NCBI GenBank assembly: GCA_900465675.1
Contig: UBJR01000013.1
Location: forward strand, 166,065-230,064
From: Hyphomicrobiales bacterium
Lineage (GTDB): Bacteria; Pseudomonadota; Alphaproteobacteria; Rhizobiales; Rhizobiaceae
Direction: 5' to 3'
DNA length: 64,000 nucleotides
Made by a program: the position numbers and the translations under genes. Of the stretch, positions 16,065 through 24,426 are shown piece by piece (within the stretch, counting starts at the first letter, position 1; each line of letters begins with the position of its first letter). The notes under the pieces were generated by a model. That model was not told where the DNA came from and did not search any database. It worked only from the letters and a program-made list of their open reading frames with translations.

Positions 16065-18137
16065 ATGCATAGCGAGAAGATTTCCGAAATCATTGCGCAC
16101 TTCATCGGTCTATTCGATACGGCGGTCGAAGAGGCGAGAGCACGCAATGTATATGCGGAAGGGGCACGCCCGAATGAGGACGTCGCCATCCAGCCCGAGG
16201 ACGAAATCCGGGCGGCGGCGTTTTCATCGGATCTGCAACTGAAGGACTTCGACCCGAGCGCACCGTACCGCTCGTTGGCCTACGACATCAATTTCGCCCA
16301 TCCGCGCTTTTATGGGCACGCCTTCGAAGAGAGTCTGGCGAAGCTTTCCGATCTCGCGCATCGCGACTTCGGCGGCCTCCATTATATTCCGAGCTTCAGC
16401 ATGCCGGGTGAAGATCCGGAGCTGCAGGTCTTTCAAGGACCTGGCTCGATGGTCGCGCATGTCGCGCAGGTGAACATCCTCTACGACGACGACTATCTGA
16501 ACATGACGGACCGCGATGCCGAATTCCGGGATACGAGCTTCGTCACCGCGCAACTGCTCTATCTCCAGGAAAAGGCCGAAGCTGCGTCACCGTTCATCAG
16601 TCTCGATCGCACTGACAGCGCCGATGCGCTGAAGACGATTGCCGACAACATTCATACCTATGTCAACTCGGTCCTCGACTCGGGAACACCCGGCCCTGGC
16701 GGCGAGCTGCAGACTTATGGCAGCGACGACACCGATACGAGCGGGCAGACTTATAGCTATGTCGATGCGGGCCACGACATCGGCGGCACAGAGCTGACGG
16801 GTGCAATCTACATCAACGGCAAGGTCGCCGATGCAGCGCCCGTTCTCGACGACTACATGCCTGACAGAGGCATCGCGAAGCCGCCGGAAGATCCCGAGAC
16901 AGGCAAGACCGACCTGCCGATCGAGCAGCATGGCGGACCGCTCAACAGCCTCGACGTGGCCGCCGGCGCCAATGTGCTCGCCAATATCGTCGCCATCACC
17001 GATACCGCCGTCATATCCTCGGTGACCGCGGTGATGGGCAACTACCATCAGATCGACGCGATCTCGCAGAGTTACGTCTACAGCGACCATGACCATATCG
17101 ACAGCATGTTCGACACCTCGGGAAGCGCCGCGACTGTTGCCAAGAACATCGCGAGCTTCCAGCGCAGCGTCTATGACGATGGCGGCTCTCAACACGCGAC
17201 TTCAGCCGATACAGGTCACGACCCGATTTTCCCGACCGCCTGGCGCGTCAGCGTCGTCGATGGCGACGTGTCCTTCGTCAACTGGATCGAGCAGTATCAC
17301 TTCATCAACGACAACGACACGATGACGATTACCGCCACCGGCACGGAAGCAACCGTGCTGACGGGCGGCAATGCATCCGTGAATTTCGCGTCGATGTTCG
17401 GCATCGGCATGCAATATGATCTGGTGATCGTTGGCGGCAACGTCCTCGACATGAACGTCATTTCGCAGATCGCCGTCCTCTATGACAACGATTGGGCGCG
17501 CGGCGAACCGGGCGCCCCGGGGGCGACCATCCAGTCAGGCAACAACCTGATCTGGAACCTGGCCGAAATCCACAATGTCGGCGCCAACGACCGTTTCCAG
17601 GCGATGCCCGACTATATGGTGCAGACGCAGAAAGCGATCGAGGAGCGTGACGCATCGATGCCGTCGGGGCTGGCGCATGACGCCAATTTCGCAGGCCAGG
17701 CCGGGCTCAACGTCCTCTACATCACCGGCAATCTCTACGACGTCAACGTCATCAAGCAGGTCAGCCTGCTCGGCGATTCCGACGACGTCACCCACGCGAT
17801 CTCGGCGATCGCCCAGAACAACCAGAATGCCACGATCCATGTCGATACCGGCAGCAACGCTGTCGTCAATATCGCGCAGATCCTGGATTACGACACGTTC
17901 GGCCACACGACCTATCTCGGCGGACAGCTCTACTCGGATGCCATCCTGATCCAGAGCGGCCTCGTCGAACACGACACCTCCCAGCCGCAATCCGCGCCAC
18001 TTGCAAATGAGGTCATCGCATTTCTCGGCGATGACGCAACGCATCACGCAGGCTCCGAGGACGCCACAATCAACGGCGGCCACGATCTTTCATGGACGCT
18101 TACTCACCCGGACGTGATGCAAGGCGTCACTGCATAG
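16065..18137 (+). CDS. Large cysteine-free repetitive protein, putative type I secretion cargo
   Basis: A 690-aa acidic protein without cysteine or signal peptide. It carries diverged internal repeats built on an N-x-I-x-Q-x-x-x-L-x-D-D pattern: VAQVNILYDDDYL (about 135), DAISQSYVYSDHDHID (about 330), MNVISQIAVLYDNDWA (about 465), VNVIKQVSLLGDSDDV (about 565). The spacing suggests a repetitive beta structure. A GGGAGGGG ribosome site precedes the ATG. It is followed 24 bp later by the ABC exporter gene. Related proteins occur in rhizobial type I secretion loci, but no function is known to me; adhesion or biofilm roles are only inference. Confidence 0.85.
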   Translation: MHSEKISEIIAHFIGLFDTAVEEARARNVYAEGARPNEDVAIQPEDEIRAAAFSSDLQLKDFDPSAPYRSLAYDINFAHPRFYGHAFEESLAKLSDLAHRDFGGLHYIPSFSMPGEDPELQVFQGPGSMVAHVAQVNILYDDDYLNMTDRDAEFRDTSFVTAQLLYLQEKAEAASPFISLDRTDSADALKTIADNIHTYVNSVLDSGTPGPGGELQTYGSDDTDTSGQTYSYVDAGHDIGGTELTGAIYINGKVADAAPVLDDYMPDRGIAKPPEDPETGKTDLPIEQHGGPLNSLDVAAGANVLANIVAITDTAVISSVTAVMGNYHQIDAISQSYVYSDHDHIDSMFDTSGSAATVAKNIASFQRSVYDDGGSQHATSADTGHDPIFPTAWRVSVVDGDVSFVNWIEQYHFINDNDTMTITATGTEATVLTGGNASVNFASMFGIGMQYDLVIVGGNVLDMNVISQIAVLYDNDWARGEPGAPGATIQSGNNLIWNLAEIHNVGANDRFQAMPDYMVQTQKAIEERDASMPSGLAHDANFAGQAGLNVLYITGNLYDVNVIKQVSLLGDSDDVTHAISAIAQNNQNATIHVDTGSNAVVNIAQILDYDTFGHTTYLGGQLYSDAILIQSGLVEHDTSQPQSAPLANEVIAFLGDDATHHAGSEDATINGGHDLSWTLTHPDVMQGVTA

Positions 18138-18161
18138 TTTTGAGTAGAGGGAAACGCTCCC

Positions 18162-20585
18162 ATGAATCACATTCCAAAGAACACCTTCACCGGAAGCCGG
18201 ACTTTGGGACTTGGCCGCCGCGGCAGTGCCTTCGACGAGGACATGACCGACGAGTGCATGTCGGCGATCGACGATGCGGTGGCGAACCTTCGCCAGCTAA
18301 CGGCGAAGCGTGCTGCCGCAAGGGCTGCGGCACAGGCAGAATCCGCCGCGCGCGACGATGCGGCGTTCCGTGCCGCTGCGTCCGAAGATATTGCCGAGGT
18401 TCCGCCAGCGGCCGCTGCGGCCGAGCCCTCCGTGGTCATCGATGCAGAAGCCGACACCGTCGTCGAAGCAACGGCCGAGGTTGAGGCCAAGACCGCGGAG
18501 CCCGCGATCGAGCTTGTCGCCGAAGCGCCCGCTCCGGAGCCTGAAATCATCGCGCCCGCAGAACCGAACTCCGCTGCTGCAGAACCCATTGCTCCCGTCA
18601 TGGAGAGAACGGCACCGGTTCAGGACGAGCCGATCGCGCGCCGGACGCCTGAGAGCCCGGAAATTCCCATTGCCATACCCGAGGCCGCGCCGGAACTGAA
18701 ACAGAGCCCTGCCGCCATTCCCTTCGGCAAGACCATCGAAGGCGATACCGGTCCGCTGCAGGACAACGAACGCCGGCTGAAGACTGGCGGCGGCGGAAAC
18801 GGCAAGGACACCGATTCCGGTGGCGGCGGTGGCGGAGGCGGCGGAAACGGCGCCAATTTCCACAAGCGCAGCGAACCGGTGAATTTTGCTGCCAGCCTTG
18901 CCAAGGGCATTGCCGCGATCCGCCGCAATATGGTGATCGTCATGGCCTTCACCATTGCGATCAACGTGCTGCTATTGGCGATCCCGCTCTATCTCTTCCA
19001 GATCTCCGACCGCGTGCTGACCAGCCGGTCGATCGACACGCTCGTCATGCTGACCATCGCCGTGCTCGGCGCGGTGCTGATCCAGGCATTTCTCGATTCC
19101 ATTCGCCGCTTCATCCTGATGCGCACGGCCGTCGAGCTCGAAGTGCAGCTCGGCGCGCCGATCCTCAGTGCTGCGGCCCGCGCCTCGCTGCACGGAACCG
19201 GCAAGGACTATCAGATCCTGCAGGATCTGCAGCAGCTGCGCGGATTCATCACGTCGGGCACGCTGATCGCCTTCCTCGATGCACCGCTGATGCCGCTGTT
19301 CATCGTCGTGGTCTATCTCGTCCACCCGCATCTCGGCATCATCATCATGGTCTGCTGCGCGGTGCTGTTCTTCATCGCCTACCTCAACCAGCGCTTCACG
19401 GCCCGCCCGTTCGCCGAAGCCAATGGCTATCTCAGCCGGGCGAATTTCCATCTCGACTCGATGGCCCGCAATTCGCAGATCATCAATGCACTGGCGATGA
19501 TCCCGGAAGCCGTGAAGATGTGGGGCCGGGAAACGGCGGGATCGCTGAAAAGCCATGTCGCCGCCCAGGACCGCAACATCATCTTTTCAGGCATTTCGAA
19601 GGCCTGCCGGATGATCACGCAGGTGGCGCTGCTTGGCTGGGGCGCACATCTTTCGCTGTCGGGCGAGCTGACGGGCGGCATGGTGATAGCCGCTTCGATC
19701 GTCTCCGGACGCGCGCTGGCGCCGATCGAGGGCGCGATTGAAGGCTGGCATCAGTTCAACCGCTCTGCCGCCGCCTATGGCCGCATCAAACAGCTGCTGA
19801 TCAATTCGCCGCTGAACTTCCCGCGCCTGCGCCTGCCCAATCCGGAAGGACGCCTCGACGTCGAGCGCATCCTCTTCGTTCCGCCACCTCAGAAGAAGGT
19901 CATCCTCAACGGCATCTCCTTCTCGTTGAAGAAGGGCGAATCCCTTGCTGTCATCGGCAATTCGGGTTCCGGCAAGACGACGCTCGGCAAGATGCTTGTT
20001 GGCTCAATCCTGCCGACCTCGGGCAACGTGCGCCTCGACCTCATGGACCTGCGCAACTGGGATCAGCGGCAGTTCGGCGAAAGCATCGGCTATCTGCCGC
20101 AGGACGTGCAGCTCTTTCCGGGCACGATCAAGGCCAACATCTGCCGCATGCGCGACGATGTCGAGGATCATCAGATCTACGAAGCAGCCGTGCTTGCCGA
20201 CGTTCATGAGCTGATCGCCAGCTTCCCGCAGGGCTACGAGACGGTCGTCGCTGCCGATGGCGCGCCGCTCTCCGGCGGCCAGAAGCAGCGTATCGCGCTA
20301 GCCCGCGCCTTCTTCGGCAGCCCGAAATTCGTGGTGCTCGACGAGCCCAACTCGAACCTCGACACTCAGGGTGAGGCAGCTCTTGCCCGCGCGCTGATCC
20401 ATGCCAAGAAGCAGGGCATTACCACCGTCACCATCACGCAACGCCCTGCCCTGCTGCAGTGCGTAGACAAGATCCTTCTGCTCAAGGATGGCTCGGTCGG
20501 GATGTTCGGCGAGCGTATGGAAGTGCTGCAAGCCATCCAGGGCAACAACAATAACAATCGTCCCCAGCCGCGTATCGAAGGTTAA
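18162..20585 (+). CDS. Type I secretion ABC permease/ATPase with long N-terminal extension
   Basis: PrtD/HlyB-class inner-membrane exporter. At 807 aa it is about 220 residues longer than PrtD-type proteins (about 580). The extra N-terminus (1-235) is Ala/Glu/Pro-rich, ends in a Gly-rich stretch around 207-230 and shows no peptidase motif. A six-helix membrane domain (about 250-540) precedes the ATPase: Walker A GNSGSGKTTLGK (about 600), signature LSGGQKQRIALARA (about 703), Walker B KFVVLDEPNSNLD (about 724). It sits between the cargo genes and the adaptor, and its stop is 6 bp from the adaptor ATG. Confidence 0.95.
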   Translation: MNHIPKNTFTGSRTLGLGRRGSAFDEDMTDECMSAIDDAVANLRQLTAKRAAARAAAQAESAARDDAAFRAAASEDIAEVPPAAAAAEPSVVIDAEADTVVEATAEVEAKTAEPAIELVAEAPAPEPEIIAPAEPNSAAAEPIAPVMERTAPVQDEPIARRTPESPEIPIAIPEAAPELKQSPAAIPFGKTIEGDTGPLQDNERRLKTGGGGNGKDTDSGGGGGGGGGNGANFHKRSEPVNFAASLAKGIAAIRRNMVIVMAFTIAINVLLLAIPLYLFQISDRVLTSRSIDTLVMLTIAVLGAVLIQAFLDSIRRFILMRTAVELEVQLGAPILSAAARASLHGTGKDYQILQDLQQLRGFITSGTLIAFLDAPLMPLFIVVVYLVHPHLGIIIMVCCAVLFFIAYLNQRFTARPFAEANGYLSRANFHLDSMARNSQIINALAMIPEAVKMWGRETAGSLKSHVAAQDRNIIFSGISKACRMITQVALLGWGAHLSLSGELTGGMVIAASIVSGRALAPIEGAIEGWHQFNRSAAAYGRIKQLLINSPLNFPRLRLPNPEGRLDVERILFVPPPQKKVILNGISFSLKKGESLAVIGNSGSGKTTLGKMLVGSILPTSGNVRLDLMDLRNWDQRQFGESIGYLPQDVQLFPGTIKANICRMRDDVEDHQIYEAAVLADVHELIASFPQGYETVVAADGAPLSGGQKQRIALARAFFGSPKFVVLDEPNSNLDTQGEAALARALIHAKKQGITTVTITQRPALLQCVDKILLLKDGSVGMFGERMEVLQAIQGNNNNNRPQPRIEG

Positions 20586-20591
20586 ATCGAA

Positions 20592-21938
20592 ATGGCGAGT
20601 ACCACTCTGCAGACGAGCAACAATCCCGTCGAATGGTATAGCGAGGTTCCGCGCTCGATCCGCTATCACAGCATCATCGGCCTCAGCGTCCTTGCTGCTT
20701 CCTTCGGCAGTTTCGGCATCTGGGCCGGCACGGCGCCGCTGGCCTCGGCGATCATCGCGCAGGGCAGCTTCGTTGCCACGGGCAATAACAAGGTCGTCCA
20801 GCATCTCGAGGGCGGCATCATCAAGGACATGCGGGTCAGTGAAGGCGACGTCGTCAAGGAAGGTGACGTCCTCCTGACCCTCGACCCGACGGCAGCACTG
20901 TCGAATGACCGCATGCTCAAGCTCCGGCGGCTGCGCCTGGAGGCGGTAGTCGCCCGTTTGCGGGCCGAAGCTGCCGGCGACAAGGATCTGAAGATCCCCG
21001 CGGTCGTCATGGCCGAGGCCAGCGATCCGGATGTCGGTTCGATTATCCAGAGCCAGAATATCGTGTTCCGCAGCAAGCAGGTCAAACTTGAAGAACAGCT
21101 GAACCTGATCGACAAAAACATCGCCTCGCTCGTCTTTCGCTTCAAGGGTTATAGCGGCCAGAAGGACTCCTTCGAACGGCAGCTTTCACTGCTTACCGAA
21201 GAGCGCGATTCCAAGGCCCGCCTCGTCAAGGTCGGGTACATGCGCAAGACGGACCTTTTGGCGATCGAGCGCGCCATGGCCGATGCCATGGGCGATATTT
21301 CGCGTCTGCAAGGCGAGCTAAACGAGAGCGAGGCCGAAATCGCCAAGTTCCGCCAGGAGGCCGTTATCGCCGTCAACTCCAACAAGCAGGCAGCGCTCGA
21401 TGCGCTTGAAAGCGCTGATTCCGATCTCGACAGCGTGCGCGAACAGGCCCGCGAGGCGCAGGGCGTGCTTGAGCGGACAGTGATCCGTTCGCCCGTCAAC
21501 GGTACCGTGATCCGTGCCTATTACCACACGGCAGGCGGGGTTATCACCACAGGCAAGCCGATCATGGAAATCCTGCCCGCGCATGTGCCGCTGATCATCG
21601 AGGCGCAGGTTCTGCGCACATCGATCGACCAGCTGCACGAAGGCCAGACGGCCGCCATCCGCCTTTCGGCGCTGAACCGGCGCACGACGCCTGTTCTGAA
21701 CGGCAAGGTGTTTTATGTTTCGGCGGACTCTATCGAGGAGAATGCCGGCCTGCAGACCAAGGATGTCTATATCGTCCGCGTCGAAATACCGGATTCGGAG
21801 ATTGCCAAGGTGCATGGGTTCCATCCGGTACCCGGGATGCCGGCGGATGTGCTGATCCAGACATCCGAGCGGACATTCTTCGAATATATCACCAAGCCGA
21901 TCACCGACAGTATGTCGCGGGCCTTTAAGGAGCGCTGA
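20592..21938 (+). CDS. Type I secretion membrane-fusion (HlyD/PrtE) subunit
   Basis: A 448-aa periplasmic adaptor with a single N-terminal transmembrane helix (about 25-48, start MASTTLQTSNNPVEWYSEVP), the barrel-sandwich half-motif GGIIKDMRVSEGDVVKEGD (about 75-93), a long coiled-coil hairpin (about 100-290) and the second half-motif VRSPVNG-like IRSPVNGTVIRAY (about 297-309). It links the ABC exporter to an outer-membrane TolC-type channel; no tolC gene lies in this locus, so the channel must be encoded elsewhere. It is the last gene of the secretion operon. Confidence 0.95.
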   Translation: MASTTLQTSNNPVEWYSEVPRSIRYHSIIGLSVLAASFGSFGIWAGTAPLASAIIAQGSFVATGNNKVVQHLEGGIIKDMRVSEGDVVKEGDVLLTLDPTAALSNDRMLKLRRLRLEAVVARLRAEAAGDKDLKIPAVVMAEASDPDVGSIIQSQNIVFRSKQVKLEEQLNLIDKNIASLVFRFKGYSGQKDSFERQLSLLTEERDSKARLVKVGYMRKTDLLAIERAMADAMGDISRLQGELNESEAEIAKFRQEAVIAVNSNKQAALDALESADSDLDSVREQAREAQGVLERTVIRSPVNGTVIRAYYHTAGGVITTGKPIMEILPAHVPLIIEAQVLRTSIDQLHEGQTAAIRLSALNRRTTPVLNGKVFYVSADSIEENAGLQTKDVYIVRVEIPDSEIAKVHGFHPVPGMPADVLIQTSERTFFEYITKPITDSMSRAFKER

Positions 21939-21959
21939 CCGCCCTAATACGAAGAGATT

Positions 21960-22020
21960 AGAAGCCTCCTGTTCCGATCTGCAGTATTGTCCTTCACGGG
22001 ATCGGTTTTTGGAGGCTTCT
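21960..22020 (+). promoter_or_regulatory. Inverted repeat occluding the ribosome site of the next gene
   Basis: AGAAGCCTCC (21960-21969) is the exact complement of GGAGGCTTCT (22011-22020), which contains the Shine-Dalgarno GGAGG and ends at the base before the ATG. A second stem CCGATC/GATCGG (21974-21979 with 22000-22005) stacks inside. In mRNA this would close the ribosome site and could make translation conditional. Confidence 0.6.
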
Positions 22021-22512
22021 ATGGCGGCCATGTCTGACGTGCTGTTGCGGGTTGGGCGCCTGAACTATGTCTGGACCAATACCGAAAGCCTGCTGATCTA
22101 TGTCATCGCCCACCTTCTGAAAGTGGAGAAGGATGCGGCGATCGTCGTCTTCCTGACGCTGAATACCACCCGCGCCCGCATCGACCTCGTCGAGCGGCTC
22201 GCCAAGCTCCACTCCACGCCGCCGGCGGACCGCAAGGCGGTGCTTCAGACGATGGGCCGGCTGAAGCGGGAATCGCGGATGCGCAACAAATACAATCACT
22301 GCATCTATTCCTTCGACGACAACGGCCAGATCTCCTCCACCCAGCTGATGCGCCTCGTCGAGGACGACAAGGAAATCCGCTACGGCAAGGTCGAGCAGCT
22401 CGATGAAAAAGAGATCCAGGCGCTGGAACACTCGATCGCCGAGATCGTCGCTATCAGCAAATCGCTCTGGGAATTCATCCACGCCAGCGAGCATGCGTCG
22501 GCCAACATCTGA
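22021..22512 (+). CDS. Small protein with HEPN-like RNKYNH motif
   Basis: A 163-aa, apparently all-helical protein with no transmembrane segment. Residues in RMRNKYNHCIYSF (about 93-105) fit R-N-x3-H, the catalytic signature of HEPN ribonucleases, preceded by helices (LVERLAKL, LQTMGRLKRES) as in that fold. I choose the ATG at 22021, directly after a GGAGG site, over the TTG at 22009. It follows the secretion operon but is probably separate. No partner MNT nucleotidyltransferase is adjacent. HEPN assignment is by motif only; otherwise it is a conserved hypothetical protein. Confidence 0.7.
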   Translation: MAAMSDVLLRVGRLNYVWTNTESLLIYVIAHLLKVEKDAAIVVFLTLNTTRARIDLVERLAKLHSTPPADRKAVLQTMGRLKRESRMRNKYNHCIYSFDDNGQISSTQLMRLVEDDKEIRYGKVEQLDEKEIQALEHSIAEIVAISKSLWEFIHASEHASANI

Positions 22513-22697
22513 TCCTATAAACAGCAGGCTTGCCCAACACATCGGCAAGCGCCGGGATTACCCGCTCAGGGCCCCATAACCCGCAAATGTTAGCCCGATT
22601 TGATGCCGGTGTTTTATCCGAACGGCATATTTGATGGCCGCCGTTTCCCAATAGAATGCAAGCTCCCGAACTGTGTAAGGGGTGTTGGGAGGGGGCA

Positions 22698-24356
22698 ATG
22701 CGCATTGATGTGATCGACACGGACGCTGGATTCGACCAGCTCCGCGAGCAGTGGGACCGGGTCTATCTGCAGGACCCCCACGCACAGCATTTTCTCTCCT
22801 GGATCTGGCTCAGATCCTATCTTGCACGGCGGAACCGCTGGTTTGTTCTGGCCTTGCGGGAAAAGCCGGAAGGTTCACCTTACGTCGCCTTCTTTCCGTT
22901 ACGGGTTCTTACCCAGCATGACGAAAAGACCGGCCTGTTCTTCGACGAGATCGTCATGGCCGGCAATTATTCGGCTGATTATGCCGGGTTTCTCGCTGAT
23001 CCCGCCTACGAGCGGTTCGCCATCGAAGGCTTCGCGCGCTATCTCAAGCAGCAGAACTGGACGCATCTGAAGGTCGAGTATTTCTATGGATCGCCGGAGC
23101 GGCGCAAAGCCTTCCTGCGTGAACTAGAAGGTCCGGACGTGATGTTTCGCGACAGCGCGATCCGCAACGCCGACAATATCGACAACTGCGTCTGCCCCGT
23201 CGTCCGGTTGCCTGACAGCTTCGATGGCTATCTCGACAGCAGCATGAGCAGCCAGTCGCGGCAGAAGTTGCGGCGCTTCCTACGCAAACTGGATGGCGGC
23301 GAAGAGTTCCGCATCACCATGGCGACCCCGGAGACGATCGATCGCGATCTCGACATCCTCTTCCAGTTCTGGCGGACAAAATGGCTGGCGAAGAAGGGAG
23401 TGGAACGGATCGACAAGCTGATCAGCGCGACACGCACTTTGCTGATGGACAGCTTTGCGACCGGCAATCTCGACGTGCCCGTGCTCTGGCATGGCGACCG
23501 GCCACTCGGCGTGCTTGCCAACATCGTCGACCGGCAGAAGAAAGCCATCCTGTTCTACATCACCGGCCGCGACGAAGAATGGAAGACGCCCTCGCCCGGC
23601 CTTATCCTTCATGGCTACTGCATTCGCCGCGCCATCGCCGACGGTTTTGCGACCTACGATTTCCTGCGTGGCACAGAGCCATACAAATACATGTTCGGTC
23701 CAGAGGAGCGGCAACTTTCCTGCACCGTCTTCCGCACGCGAACTGGCCAGAATCTCGGTGGTATCATCAACCGGCGGAGCATCGACTTCGTCTATGAGCG
23801 GGCGCTGGAAATGTACCGGCGCGGCGAGAAGGCCTATGCCGAAGTGGCATTCAAGCAGCTTGCGGTTACGGTCCCCGGCCATATCGGCGCCGAATTCGGT
23901 CTCGCCAGCCTGGCGTTCGACAAGGGTGAGCTGCACGAGGCCGAGGCAGGTTTCACGGCGCTTGTCGGACGCGTCAAGGACGTGGCGCCCGTCTATCTGA
24001 AACTCGGAGAAACGCAGCTGGCGCTCGGCAGCTATGACAACGCGGCGCTCACCTTCGGCAAGATCATCCAGAATGCCCCCTTCGACGCGCAGGCGCATTA
24101 CAAGCAGGGTGTGGCGCTCGCCGGCGCCGGACGCAAGGAGGAGGCAGCCCGCGTATTCTCAATGATCGAGCGTTACGATTTCGAGGACGCGATGCAACAG
24201 ACCTATGTCGAAAAGTCACGCGAAGCCCTTCGGCGCATTGTCAGCGAACAGAGGCCCGCTCAGAAGGTCAGGGCAGCCAAGCCAAAGAAAGTCGCGAAGC
24301 GGCCGATGCAGCGTCCCGTCCATCTCCAGCTGGAGCGGGAACCGGCGTTCAGTTGA
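22698..24356 (+). CDS. GNAT-family (CelD/BioF2-like) acetyltransferase fused to TPR repeats
   Basis: A 552-aa protein. Residues about 1-365 resemble the BioF2/FemAB-like acetyltransferase superfamily, often annotated CelD (FLSWIWLRSYLARRNRWFVL near 35; FYITGRDEEWKTPSPGLILH then DFLRGTEPYKYMFG near 290-335). Residues about 375-510 form three to four tetratricopeptide repeats (ALEMYRRGEKAYAEVAFKQL, APVYLKLGETQLALGSYDNA), and the C-terminus is basic. The ATG at 22698 follows GGGAGGGGG. Such proteins are often tied to surface polysaccharide or to modification of amino sugars; the substrate is unknown. Confidence 0.8.
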   Translation: MRIDVIDTDAGFDQLREQWDRVYLQDPHAQHFLSWIWLRSYLARRNRWFVLALREKPEGSPYVAFFPLRVLTQHDEKTGLFFDEIVMAGNYSADYAGFLADPAYERFAIEGFARYLKQQNWTHLKVEYFYGSPERRKAFLRELEGPDVMFRDSAIRNADNIDNCVCPVVRLPDSFDGYLDSSMSSQSRQKLRRFLRKLDGGEEFRITMATPETIDRDLDILFQFWRTKWLAKKGVERIDKLISATRTLLMDSFATGNLDVPVLWHGDRPLGVLANIVDRQKKAILFYITGRDEEWKTPSPGLILHGYCIRRAIADGFATYDFLRGTEPYKYMFGPEERQLSCTVFRTRTGQNLGGIINRRSIDFVYERALEMYRRGEKAYAEVAFKQLAVTVPGHIGAEFGLASLAFDKGELHEAEAGFTALVGRVKDVAPVYLKLGETQLALGSYDNAALTFGKIIQNAPFDAQAHYKQGVALAGAGRKEEAARVFSMIERYDFEDAMQQTYVEKSREALRRIVSEQRPAQKVRAAKPKKVAKRPMQRPVHLQLEREPAFS

Positions 24357-24426
24357 CTTACCGCAAGCGGTCGCTTTTTGAACGCGGGAGTTTCCTGCGT
24401 CGGCAAGCCGTGATAATCAGCCGCGC

